In this document: positions 12,076 through 25,200 of the stretch, piece by piece | How the letters are laid out: each line of letters opens with the position of its first letter | Position numbering within the stretch: the stretch's first letter is position 1 | Origin: Sipunculus nudus | Taxonomy: Eukaryota; Annelida; Sipuncula; Golfingiida; Sipunculidae | Length of the DNA: 64,000 nt | NCBI GenBank assembly: GCA_026874595.1 | Contig: CM049308.1 | Coordinates: 17,358,001-17,422,000, forward strand | Reading direction: 5' to 3' | Position numbers and translations under genes: made by a program | The notes under the pieces: model-generated | Seen by the model: only the letters and a program-made list of their open reading frames with translations | Told to the model about the DNA's origin: nothing | The model's database searches: none

Positions 12076-12330
12076 TCACGGGCTATAACATGGTTTGTAA
12101 CATCTGTACAAAATACTTCCTTTTGTACAACATCTACACCCGGTTGCTTCTTCCAGTTTGTTAGCATTACAACGTAATGTCGTGCCTCTGAGAATCAGCC
12201 CTGGCCTCTGAGCTTTCGGTTTGTTGCAAGCTATAGCCGGAACAAAATATTTCGTCGTCATTCCACTACATGTGGTGTCTGATGAATCTGGTTTAAATTT
12301 CACATCGATCGGTATACAGCCTTTTGATTT
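12076..12330 (-). CDS. Exon 5: C-terminal cysteine-rich module and stop
   Basis: The acceptor is cgattgcag|AAATC, and the stop TGA is at 12078-12076. The 84 residues have cysteines at protein positions 279, 295, 309, 328, 339, 341, 342, 351 and 355. These include GCRCC and a closing CYKPC. The spacing resembles small secreted cystine-rich folds, but I do not recognise the family. An odd count (nine) leaves one Cys free for an intermolecular bond or for pairing with the protease-like domain. Confidence 0.75.
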   Translation of the reverse strand, partial: KSKGCIPIDVKFKPDSSDTTCSGMTTKYFVPAIACNKPKAQRPGLILRGTTLRCNANKLEEATGCRCCTKGSILYRCYKPCYSP

Positions 12331-12403
12331 CTGCAATCGTAAACAAACAACTGTTAGGAAATCAATGGAAATATATGTCAAATCCACAGTTTAAAATTTT
12401 TAT

Positions 12404-12473
<70 letters not shown>

Positions 12474-12632
12474 CTCTGAAGAAAAACAACTCTGATGATC
12501 GGGTCTCATCCCGTGAAACAGACTGTTGTGAATGTGCAGTGTTGTTTTTCTTCAGTGATTTTCTTCAGAGTTATGCATCTCTGGCCTAGTCTGTAGGCCA
12601 CAGAGCAATTTACATCGGAGGGTAACACTACC

Positions 12633-12686
<54 letters not shown>

Positions 12687-12828
12687 CGAAGGTAAGATAA
12701 ACAGTGACGCCTTTTAGATAGACTTACTATTTTTTTAACACACAACTAGTTAGTCTATCTAAAAGGCGTCACTGTTTATCTTAACTTTCGCTTCAACTAC
12801 AGACTAACACGGCTATACCACTTATATA

Positions 12829-12908
<80 letters not shown>

Positions 12909-13334
12909 GAATGAATAGCCATGCTGGTTCGTTGTACGAAGAAATGAAACATGAATACACCGAAAAGTCGGTTCACTGCCGATGGGAAACGAACCCATGA
13001 CCTAACGATTGCCGGTTGCTTGCTCCATCCACTGAGCTACAGCAGGTCCCCGACCCCTCTGGGTATTTGCACACTTTTATAAGAACCAGCCAAGTGACGT
13101 CACGGTAGTGACGTCAGAGTACTACCCACTACATGTGTTGGCACAGCAACTTTGCATGCAGCAGGGAGAACTTGTGGCCTTATATGGTGTGCGGCATATA
13201 TTATATAGACAGATGAATGATTAGCCTTGCTGGTTCGTTGTACGAAGAAATGAAACATGAATTCACAGAAAAGTCGGTTCACTGCCGATGGGAAGTGGGA
13301 AGTGAACCGACTTTTCTTTGTATTCATGTTCATG

Positions 13335-13411
<77 letters not shown>

Positions 13412-16400
13412 GGAGAGAGAGAGAGAGAGAGAGAGATAATTTATTCACATAAAGATTTAAGACAAAATCAAACGCATTGCGAGTACTCCATGGAGTTTAA
13501 ATCCTCTGACCAGAGTGGCAATGGAAGTTGTTTTGAAGACTTTGGTTCGATTATCTTTTCTACATATTTAAAAAAAAAACTTTTTAGGGATATAGCAAGT
13601 TATTCATAACAAACAATCCACATAGGATTAGTTTCTGATGGCTCCAGCCAGTTTTTCCTTAAACGGTTATAAATGTCTTTACTACATTAACTAGGTTCAA
13701 TATGTCGGATATAAATGCCTATATTGAGTAATGAATTCAGGGTCAGGAATATTTGTGAGACGTTATATGTCTTTTGACAAGCTCCCCCAGTCTGTGGAAT
13801 TATGAATAAAAGCAGGCTGATGTACATTAATTTCATTATACAAAGTTTAATTTTATGAATTCCAATGATAAAAACTTACACCAATTTTATAAGGCAACTC
13901 CGCCGTTACTGTGGTAGCAGCTGTACCTACTGCTGGAGCTGAAAAAGAAATAAATGTTTACTTAAGGTTGCTGCATCAATGCGGCATGTAACAAAAATTA
14001 AAGTATAAAGGACATCCCAGATAGATGAGAAGCATTTCCCTGACGAATGAGTTAAACATAAAACAGGGCTTGGGCTTTCTGAAATCAAAAGCCCGGTCAG
14101 AAATCAAAGAAACAATACAGTATTCATCTTGTCCTGGCTTATCAATTAAAAAAATACTTTATCATGGATCCTTGTCAGCGGCACGTGCAGAAATTTGCAG
14201 TTAATTTTCTACTAAGCCAAACACGTACGGTCCATCTTCCATCCTCTGTTATGAAATATTTCCTAGATGACAGAAGCTATCATCACCACATTTTGTAGTT
14301 ATAAATATGCAAAAGTTTTGGTAGTGTTTCCATTGTGGCCTACTTTCAAGGAACCGTCATTATATTTTCAAGGATATCAATTTCTCCAAAAATTTGTTGA
14401 ATTTCAATGACTTCTTGAGATAATTAAGATGAGACATTTCTATACATGATATCCCATATACCTCAGTAACAGTTACAACAATAGCCACCAAAGTTTACAT
14501 GCAGATGAGGTCATATGTTTGCCAGCATTTAATTATCTACCAGGGGATGGAGTGGATGAGAAGCAGTAGAGAATATATTTGAATAACTTACTGAACATTC
14601 ACGGCTGGCAATAATATTTAAAATAATAAAAACATCGTTAGTTTTTAGTTCAAGTGACGGAAGGTTAACTGAGGTATAGCATTGGCGTTTTTTCCGTCGT
14701 TTCGTGACAAATCTAGAATTTTCTAGACCTAGAATTTTCTAACTTAACATCCATGGAGTTCATTAAAAATCATTGGTTAAAAGTCATGGTTTGTGCACCC
14801 CAGAAGAGCCTATGTATTTTATAATGTGGGTACCCTTGGGACTGGGCCCAACTGCCCACTTTATAGAGGTGCCAATTATATGGAGGTATAAGCTGGCACA
14901 TTCAGTGCTGCCACCTAAGGCCTGGTAAAGCTCTATGTATTTTAATGAAAATTTGTCCACATAAAGGCACATGTGATGACCCAAGGATTGCAGTCTGGTG
15001 CAGAAAGATTTTTATTTAGACCAGCCTAGAGAAGAAAGTTATCTTTCATGGGCCTATTTATTTTTTTCATGAATGAAAATAATACAACTTTAAATAGCCT
15101 TATATTTCAAAGTCATAAATCGTCGCCGGATCCTTTACTTTATCAATGTTTTTAATAGAAAAATTCCTTTTGAATTAAGATGGAACTTGGTTATGCTTTT
15201 TATTAATAATTTATCAATTATTATTTCTTATTCATTATTTTACCTTATTTAATCATCACATTCATTGTATGTTTCTAATAATTATATCTACTTAGTCTTT
15301 TATTTCGTTCTAAACTTGTTACAGTCCTTATTTTATTTATTTATCCTGTATCAGATTTACTTAAATAAGCTGGATAGGTTTATCAGTGTATAAACATGCT
15401 GTTATCAGTAAAATTTCTGAAGAAACCAGGAATATCCGGCGAAACATTAATTTCTTGGAGTCGAATTTAAAGGATCTCTAGGTTCCAAATTCAGGAGGAT
15501 CAGCGTACTTTTTATATTTTGAAAACAATTAAAAATTTAATAACTGCAAGAGTTTGGCAGCAAATCATTACTACCAATTAAAAACCAAGCATGTGAATTT
15601 GGATATAATTGTACAGGAAGAAAATTATTTTGAGCTGAAATACTCTCATTAATTTAGTAAAAGTCTTTAATATTTCACATGTATTTACGATCCATCTCCG
15701 ATCGATTACATAATATGTCGATTGTCTGTTTCACACAAGTCAGTTTGTTTACTTGTAATTATAGTCTATTTCGTCCATCTTGGACTATTTATGGTAGTCT
15801 CTTTTCGTCTATATGCAACATATAAAAACTTGATTTTGTCTCTTATTTTTACTGCACTGAAATGAAATAAATTGTGCAAACAAAGTGAAATAGTCCATGA
15901 AAATAGTGCCCTCTTTGGGACATTTTGTTCAACATAAATATCAACAGAAATGCTAAAACAATTTCACCTGGAACAGATAAGTTGGGAATCAGGAGACGAA
16001 ATTGTTAAAGACATTGAAAATATATAATACGAGGGGAACTTTAGTCAACTGTTGCCATTTCATGCATAAACCTACCATTGACTAATATTTTGAGAGGGAT
16101 ATCAAAGTAACAAGAGATAAAACATTTTCCATGGTTTTCTCGCCGCACTTTTGTTTTTTCCCATTTTTACCATCATGCCTAAGGTTTATCATCTTGCATC
16201 CATCGCAGTCGGAATGAGGAGGCCATCTCTGTTTTAAAAAACGCAAAAATGGTCCCATGCCTTTTTTTAAGTCGGACTATATCCGCCCGATTTTCCGGAC
16301 AATAACGGCTAAAATTATAATATTTGCATGAAAAATGTAAAAAATATTCGCCTGTCAACAACCAAGGCATGGCTGAAAAATACAAATTTTTCAATTTATT

Positions 16401-18150
16401 TGATACAATTATTTTGATCTTACATGGTCCTCTAGATTTAATTAATTCTTTTTTACAGGCGACGGTAAAGTCTCTTGTATTCGAAAAAAGAGACCACACA
16501 GACAACCCCTACGGATTCTGAGACAAAATAAATACGAGGGATAAATTTGGATAAATCCAATAATATATGATAGATTATTTTTTACCCGTATTTTCTAACA
16601 GTATTACCTTGTTAGTACAGAACAGGTGGATTTAGTATTTGAGAAACAAAGAGGGCAACAAATGCAACTGGGCAAAAGGCCAAGATCTGCACTCATTTTG
16701 ATCCAAAATAAACAACCGTCGTTCCCCTGTCCATATTTTTTAAAATTTAAATTTTCATTGAAATATTTGGAGACCAACTGACATACTAGAAAATTTGCCA
16801 CACTGGTTACATCAATTTCAGTCAGCCATCTTTTTTACGTAACGTGATTAACTGTTATAGAGAATTCGAAAGGGTTACGATGTCGTGTCATACACAAAAG
16901 CAACAACTCACAAAACTGATCCTCCATGACAGCACTCGCGCCCTGCGGTCCCAACAATTCATCAAGTAGAGGAAAAATGTTGGCGGCCACGCTGCACTTG
17001 TTCAATTCACAATTGGGATAATTGCGTATAATGATTCCAACCACGCGATTCCACTTGAACACTGGGGCCCCGCAGTCTCCATAACACGTGGCTTGCGTAG
17101 GCATAGTCGTCAGCATACAGATGTTCTTTGTTCCATCAGTTGTTATAGAAGTAATGCCAGCACAGCACGCGTTAGCCCCACTCCATTTCATTTGAACCGC
17201 TTGTATATTTGTTGCATCAGTTTCAGGTGTCATCGATGTCATCCCCCATCCACTCAGCATAACCGGTTCTTCCGGCGTAGGTACATGTGTTTTTGAACAT
17301 GGTAGTTCTGCCGGTTTACAGGTTGTCAATTCATAATCTCTTTCGATGATTATTATGGCCACCTCTTTATCCTTTGTATATCTTACTTCTTTTATTTTTC
17401 CTTCATTGGTTTTTGAGGGACCGCTATACAGTCTGAAATAACAGATGGATCGGTAAAACGCAGGGAAAAGATGCTTTGCATGGTGCGTCATTTATGACAC
17501 AAACACATGATATCTGTTACCAAATATTCCAACCATTTTGTCGGCTACATGTGGTTCATTTAATTTCTGCGTGCAAAAAAATTCTATATACCTATATGTT
17601 TGAATTATCTTCACGAGGCATAATATTTGTGGAAGTTTTACATCCCATATTCATTTCCAAATACTTTGTAATACCTCATTTTACGTTATTTTACGTAATT
17701 TGTCAAAACGGGGCAATAACTATATATATATGTTTTGATTTCGACTTAGGAATTTGCGTTATCGTTCTCTAACTTTTGCCAAATTTAGAACTTCTACAGG
17801 AGTTTATTGTCTTTTTCTGTGTCTGCCTTTGACCGAACAAAATAGCCGCGTCACATACGGGGGCGAGTAGCTCCACAGTAATAAATTGAAAACACTCAAC
17901 CCAGTCAACCGTGACACTGGTTGGTTACTTTCCACACTACAGCGTTTAGTTACAGTATTTTCATTGCTTTTGGCATATGAACATATATATGCATGTCCAA
18001 GAGAGCATTTGGAGCCACAATTACGTGATCTGGTCCGATTACAGGTACTGAGTTACTTAATCACACGTAATAGGATAGGTGAATAGTCACTACCAATATT
18101 AATTGTGTATTCATCATAATAAATTAGTCTTCCTGTTATTTCTCTGTTAT

Positions 18151-18210
<60 letters not shown>

Positions 18211-18322
18211 TATTTACATTCTGTGTAACTGAACTTTGCGTAAATAATCACTATGTACCAGCCCTTAGCATCCTGCTAGTAGAGCACTATTTGATTCGTT
18301 CTGCAAACATGTATACTATCGG

Positions 18323-18400
<78 letters not shown>

Positions 18401-19181
18401 AAAACCTCGTTGTGTCGAAGTCGAAGGGACTTGTGAATTTACTTCGTTCAACAGGAGTTCGAGACATCCGATATTCATTTTATTCAATCTCATTCGGCCT
18501 TTATTATTATTGATAAATACTACACATGTATAAGTCCTATATTACGTTGTTCTAATGAGTGTGTGCGTGAAAGAACAACATAATGTTATAAAAAAAATTT
18601 TTGTTAATAAAGAAGCACATACGTAACACCAAAATAGGATTAAGTAAATAAAAAAAGTGAAGCAGTATAGTGAGCTCTTTGGTAAATAAGAGTCAATCTG
18701 AAAGGTGTTATCTTCCTCCCTATACATAGAGTCCTGTCTGTTTATCCTAGACCCGTCGAATATGAGGATTCCATTATGTTTGGTTTATTAATAACTTTTC
18801 ATTTCGAATCAAGGCATGATTATGAGTGATTAATTGGTCAAACACGTAAAAAACGGACCAGGTGTGTAAACCATCGCGCCTGATGGGTAAGATCCTTTGC
18901 CGGAAATTATTATATAACTGGTCATCACGGCCGTAGGTATGATTGATGGACCGTTCACAACTTTTTTCGAAACATTCAAGCGACATGACTTCGAGTTAAG
19001 CAATAGAAATACTAGCTGGGGACCAACAAAACACTTCGACTATTCAGGTGTTTCGTCACATCCGAGTTCGACAAAAAAGGAGTTGAATTATTAAAGTTTT
19101 AACTGTTTTTGCAGGGACTTCATATTCAACTTCGAAACATGCGGGAATTCGAATTAAACGACTTCCACAAAACGATGTTAC

Positions 19182-19263
<82 letters not shown>

Positions 19264-22200
19264 TCCGGCTGGCCTAAAGAAATTATGGAATGGGAGTGCG
19301 AGGGATCCATGAGAATTATCAAGTCTCCCTGGGGATCATGATGCTCAACTGACCTCTGACACAGAGATATTCTATAAACTTAGATTGCTGTCATATTAGT
19401 ATTGTTGTAACTCTGTTTGCAACAGAAGTGAAGAATATATCAAATATGGTTACTGGGAGTTTTCGGAGCGTGGTACCGCGAGATTTCGAAATCACCTGCA
19501 TTTCTGTTTACATTGCAAACATCGACAAATTACACCAGTGAGCTTACGGATACGTTCGTCCATGAGAAGTAGTGCGGCCAAAAAGATCATAGAGAAAGCG
19601 CAAAACCTGCTTATGAATGCCCGTATAGGTGAGATAAATTTCAGGATTACATGCAAAAAGTGCAGACTGCAACGAGAGATTGTTTGATACAGTTACCAAC
19701 GATCGTTTTGCGGAGTTACACGCTTACATAGAGAAAGGTAAACGCCTAGAATGGGACAAATGTCGAGACCGCCATCGCAACAAGTTTTCACTCTAAGTTG
19801 CCAAACAGCCATCTCCAGATACCACTGAAAGTGGAGTAAGTCAAGCAGAAACGGATAACATCAAAAACAGGTGGGTGAAAACATTTCTTCTCGAGAACCT
19901 TCTACACATATGGTATCTGTGTTGCGTAGAGGGCTCAACTTTGCCGTCACGCCTGACCGGCTCCCTGTCAATGACATAATCCTAGCTGTAGAAACGGCAT
20001 GTAAACACATTGGGGCCACCTCCGATGAAGCGGCCTCCCTTCATGTTGATTGTGTCAAATTGATCCAGAATGCTAGACCCCCGAAAAAAGTAACATCTCT
20101 CGAGAGGAAAGACAAGCTCTAGATGATTTGAAAAATGATGACTCCATTTACACCATGCCGGCTGACAAAAGCCGCGCTGTAGTCGTAATTGACAAATCTG
20201 AATATGAGGCAAAAATGGAGGCCTTGTTGAGTGACACAAACATCTACGAAAAACTAAAAAAAAACCCACAACCATGTATTCTAGACAGGTCATCTCGGCT
20301 TTGAAGGACATTAAGGCATCTGGTGCTCTGACTCATAAACAATATCTTGAGCTATACCCCACTTCCTCCGTTCCCCCTAAATTGTACGGCCTCTCTAAGA
20401 TCCACAAGGCTGGCGAACCCCTGCGCCCTATAGTAGCCTCTCGTGGATCGGTCACGTACAATATCGCTAGATTTTTGGCTAAAATACTTGCCCCTCTTGT
20501 GGGTTAATCTCCACGTCACATCATGAACAGTAAAGGCCTGGTAGATAAATTATCCTGCATCAGATTGGCATAGAATGAGAGTTTGGTGTCTTATGACGTC
20601 ACTGCCCTCTTCACTAGTGTACCTGTGGATAAGGCCCTTAAGATTATCTTGGAACTGCTGGAGAATGACGAGACCCTCAACGATAGGACCGACTTAAATT
20701 CAGCCCAGGTCACGGCCCTTCTCAGGTTATGCCTCAAGACGACTTATTTCGTTTACAAAGGGGAGTACAATAAGCAGAAGGAAGGTGCCGCCATGGGCTC
20801 CCCAGTAAGCCCTATTGTGGCTAATCTCTACATGGAGAATTTTGAGGAGAAAGCCATCGCTTCATTCCCCCATCCGCTCAAATTTTCGCTATGTCGACGA
20901 CACCATCTCCTCGCTCAAAACCGCACTCATTGACCTCTTCACTGTCCACCTGAACAGCATCGACTCTAAGATACAGTTCACAGTGGAACATGTTGAGGAC
21001 AAGACGATTGCTATGCTTGACGCTAAGATTAAGATTCAAGACGACGGATCCCTTGAGTTCTCGGTGTATAGAAAAATCACACACACCGACCAATATCTGC
21101 AATTCGACAGCCACCAGCCCCTGCAACACAAACTCGGTGTGGTACGCACCCTCAAGCACCGTGCGCATGCAATCTGCAGCTCTCGGGAAACCCTAGATAC
21201 TGAACTCGACCATCTAGACAAAGTTCTTAGGGTATCGGGCTAACCCGAGAGAGGCTGCCCCTCACACGGACAAAATTGTGCCCCATCCTGGTACTGAGTG
21301 CTCTTTTCCTGTTAAAGGTCATGTCACGATCCCCAACGTGGCAGGCATTTCTGACATTCTAACCAGGAAATTCCGCAAATTGGGTGTTGCAACTCATGCG
21401 GTCCCTGCCAACTCCATCCGCAGACATCTTGGTACCCCCAAAGATAAGGACCCCATGTCGGATATGGGTGGTATTGTGTACCATCTCCAATGTGCAGACT
21501 GCGACCACCACTATGTCGGTGAAACGGGTAGAGCCTTTAAAATACGACACTCTGAACATCTAAAGGACGCTAATTCCCCCGTCTTCCAACATCTCAATAG
21601 TACGGGACACCATCTAGAAAAAGGCAAAATGGTTGACAAAGATTCACGCTGGTTCAAACGCGGCATACGCGAAGCTATGCAGATACGAAAACTCCAGCCC
21701 ACTCTCAACCAGGACCAAGGGCGCCACCCTCTCCCGAGAACCTACAACTCCTTGTTGTTGACACGTGACCGTTCGTGCCTCACGGCCTATGGCAACGGCT
21801 CAACAACAAACTAAGGATTTCCCCTGGCCTTGTTCACGTCATTCAGTGAACAAGTCTGGTAGAGACCAGACTAAAACTCTGCTTTCAAATACTTTGCATG
21901 TGGGTACTGTTAAATTGTTTCATATTTATTATGGTTACTTCAATTTGTCCATTTGGATAGATACAATAGTTAATCATGATGCATGTTGCTGGTCTCCTAT
22001 TGTGACATGTTGAACCTGATTTCTGAGTCTTAAAAAATTGCCTCCCAAAGGAAACAAAATAATGGAACTCCTGATTGCGGGTGTGAATATTATGTAGAGA
22101 GAAAATTGAATGATTTGAAAGACACTTTGTTGGGTGCAATATACACTCTCAGAAATACTTTCACAAATGAAACAGAAAAGTAATATTTAAGCTGTTAAGA

Positions 22201-25200
22201 GAAGAAACTAAAACGAATGCGACACAAACTGCAAAAATGGTACAAAGCGTGGAATAAGCTTGAAAGATATAAAATGAAAAAGGAGAAATTGACCGAGGAA
22301 AATAGAAAACTGAAAAAGTAGCAACATTTTTTCAAGCCAAGTTGTGACTTCTGTGATTAATATGCCCAAACAAAGAAGGTAACTTCAAAAAGGTAAAAAT
22401 AGGCCCACAGGATTTTGAGTGGATGAAGATAAACCTTTCATGATTCGTGGTGATTGTAGCATTTTTTAAAATAAAAATCATCAGGAACGAAGAAGAGTGC
22501 AAATTAAAGTAAAAGTAAAAGATATTGTTGAATATTTCAAGCTGCCTTGATTTAATTGATATACGAAATAACTTGAAATCAATGGCAGACTAGACCTGCT
22601 TTTATTTTTGCGTTGTTTACAAGATTTTTTAAGTAATGGCATTTCCCTCGGGTCTAGTTTGAAAATTTGAGGCAAACAGCAAGAAGAAAGGATACTGGAA
22701 GTTTAACAATGATTTATTAAAGATGAATCCTGCAAGGAATTGTCTATCACGAATTGTGGGATAAAATGGAAATTATCAAAGTATTCGACCAGAGAGTAAA
22801 CCATTGTTTACGCAAAGAACATTAGGAATATACTGAATGATCATAACGAGACAGTATCCTCTAGACTAAAATGTTTCGACAGAGGGAGAGAATTGACTGA
22901 CCTATGAGAATATTTCTAGCAAAGAGATACAAGTCACCAAGGGTTCATGACGCTTAGCTGACTAGAAAAACGTTCACAAAGGGAATTTTATCAATACCAA
23001 ATTTTTTAGGTGGTATCCCATTTCAACTGAGGCTCAGCTGGAGGATATGAGTAACGAAGATCTAATTTCAGGTTTCCAAGGAGATTTTTCAAGGAACTGC
23101 CTGGATGTCAAGTTAGAAGATTCTAGGTCCAATATTTACATTTGTACTCTGTTAACAGGCAACCGCTCAAGAAAAGGCGTTAACATTTGATAAAATCCAG
23201 GTGGTACCACCAGTCTGCAGGAACTGATAAAACACTCAATAATGCATGTGCATGCAAAGAATCATGGTGATGGATTTCATTAGGTGTTCAGGAACTGGAG
23301 GTTTCATATAATCTGTTTAATTATACTGAAGGGTATTTACAAGCCCTTTAGCTCAAAGGATAGGGTAACAGAAACCTAATGTCAGATTTAAAAGGATATT
23401 TTTCATGGACATCTCTGCATTTTAAATAAGAAGATTCTAGGTTGATAGGTTACGATTTGTACCCTGTTAACAGATGACTGCATCTTTGAAGGTATAAAAA
23501 AAAGAAAAAATGCATAAAAATAAGTGAAAAAAACAGGTGGTGCCACTAGTCTGCAGGAACTGATAAAACACTCAATAATGAATATGCATGTAAAGTATCA
23601 TGGAAATCAATGCATCAGTTGTTCAGATACTGGAGCTTTTTTAACACAGTTTTAATTATTCTAGGGGGAACTCCGAATCCCATAGCTAAGAGGATATGGG
23701 TAACAGAGACCTAATTTCAGGTCTGCAAGGAGACTTATCATGGGCCCTCCTGCATGTCAAGAAAAACGATTCTAGGTCCAGTCGTTACGATTTGTGCTCT
23801 GTTAAAAGATGACCGCATCGTAAGAGGTCTAAAGAATAAAGAAAAAATTGGTAAAAATATAAAAATACAGGTGGCGCCACCAGACTGCAGAAACGGATAA
23901 ACCATTCTATGATCAATATCGATGCAAAGAATCATGGTGATCAATGCAACAGTTGGCCAGATACTTGAGCTTTTGTATCAAATCTTCCGTTTTTATTCTG
24001 GGTGATTATTTGGAGCCCCATAGCTCAGAGGTTATGGATAACAAAGACCAAGGAGACTTTAATGGGGCTCCCTGCAAGTCAAAAAAGAAGATTCTAGGTC
24101 CCGTCAATACGATTTGAGTCTTGTTAACAGATGACTGCAACTTTTTCAGTCTCAAAATAGAGTTGTTCATTAGTTGTTCAGATACCTGCGCTTTTGTTTC
24201 AAATTAACCATTATTCTGGGGGGGGGGGGCGGGTATTTCGAAGCCCCATAGCTCAAAGAATAAGGGGAAAACATAATTTCAGGTTTCAAAGGAGATTTTT
24301 TATGGACCTCCAAGGATGTTAAGTAAGAAGATTCCAGGTCCAGTGGTTACAATATGTGCCTGGTAAACGGTCGGACAGACGGACGGGCAGACAAACGGAC
24401 AGACAGACGGACAGGCGGACAGACGGACGCCGGACAAATGGTGATTGCTATAGCTCAGATGACTTTCAGTCAGCAGATCTAAAATGGTCTAGTCCTTAAA
24501 AGGCTGAAAGGACAACTGTAAGACCAAACGTTTGATGAAGAAAATGAGGATTACCAGGTACTTTTGATCAGCTAGAAATGAGGTGGAGATATTATATTAG
24601 AAAACCTAAATCACGAACAACGCCTGAGGATGCATTATCTTATTAAAAAAGAAACTACTGCCAGTAAAATCATTTTAAGAATGTCTGTATAAAAGTAAAT
24701 ATAAGAAATAACGAACTATAGGTCACCGTTTCAGATGAAACATGTTCGACCATACTCAAATATGTTCAATAAGAACATTGAAAGGTATGCTAAAGAAAAT
24801 ATATAAATAACTTTTATAAAAAAAAATCTATAAGTGGTGTCATTATTTTAATTAAATAAAGTACAACTGCGATTTGAAAGAGGTTTTGCAGAGAAGTTAT
24901 TTTTTAACTCAACTTTTCCTACAGAAAATATAGGCATGCCTTAATATAAAGAGAATATGTTAATCTTGTAAAAGTTTCTTCAATTTATTCTTCAATTAAC
25001 TCTGTTATTTGAACGACTGAAATTTTTACTGCAGCGAAGCAACGTTTTGCGATTGATCTGAATTACCCTTTCACAAACTTCTAACTCCACTTTCACCTCG
25101 GGAAATTCAAATCAACGTTAGTATTAACGAACGTGTATGACTTACTTGATGCTAGTAGGTGAGGCCGCAGCACGTGCGCATGCCCCACACGTAAGCACCA

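Larger units (their letters stand above)
19500..21830 (+). mobile_element. Decayed endonuclease-containing Penelope-like retroelement
   Basis: Fragments of one open frame run in order through an N-terminal region, reverse transcriptase and a GIY-YIG endonuclease, which is the layout of EN-positive Penelope-like elements. Several frame changes and in-frame stops separate the pieces. It lies antisense within intron 2 (17433-25145) of the protease-homologue gene. Short hairpins follow the endonuclease stop, for example AGTCTGGT/ACCAGACT near 21853-21872. Exact ends and terminal repeats were not found. Confidence 0.82.

Noticed and set aside
12963-13045. A functional tRNA gene on the minus strand
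   Set aside because: The T loop reads GTTCGTTTC and acceptor pairing is poor; it is joined to the same SINE body.
13217-13609. 130-codon plus-strand frame and its minus-strand partner across 13263-13448
   Set aside because: They consist of (IY)n and (ER)n or (LS)n runs translated from the AT/GA microsatellite.
16179-16505. 108-codon minus-strand frame in intron 3
   Set aside because: No recognisable motif, no splice sites in phase with exons 3 or 4, and AT-rich intron context.
16912-17432. A viral 3C-like cysteine protease, suggested by the GDCG box
   Set aside because: The signal peptide, IIGG start, vertebrate-like S1 disulfides and host splice sites identify an S1 homologue; the catalytic His is absent.
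18276-19322. Several frames rich in IYIYIY on both strands
   Set aside because: They are translations of the (TA)n arrays at 18327-18396 and 19186-19259.
19982-20311. Minus-strand frame overlapping the Penelope reverse transcriptase
   Set aside because: It is antisense to recognisable RT sequence, hence a shadow.
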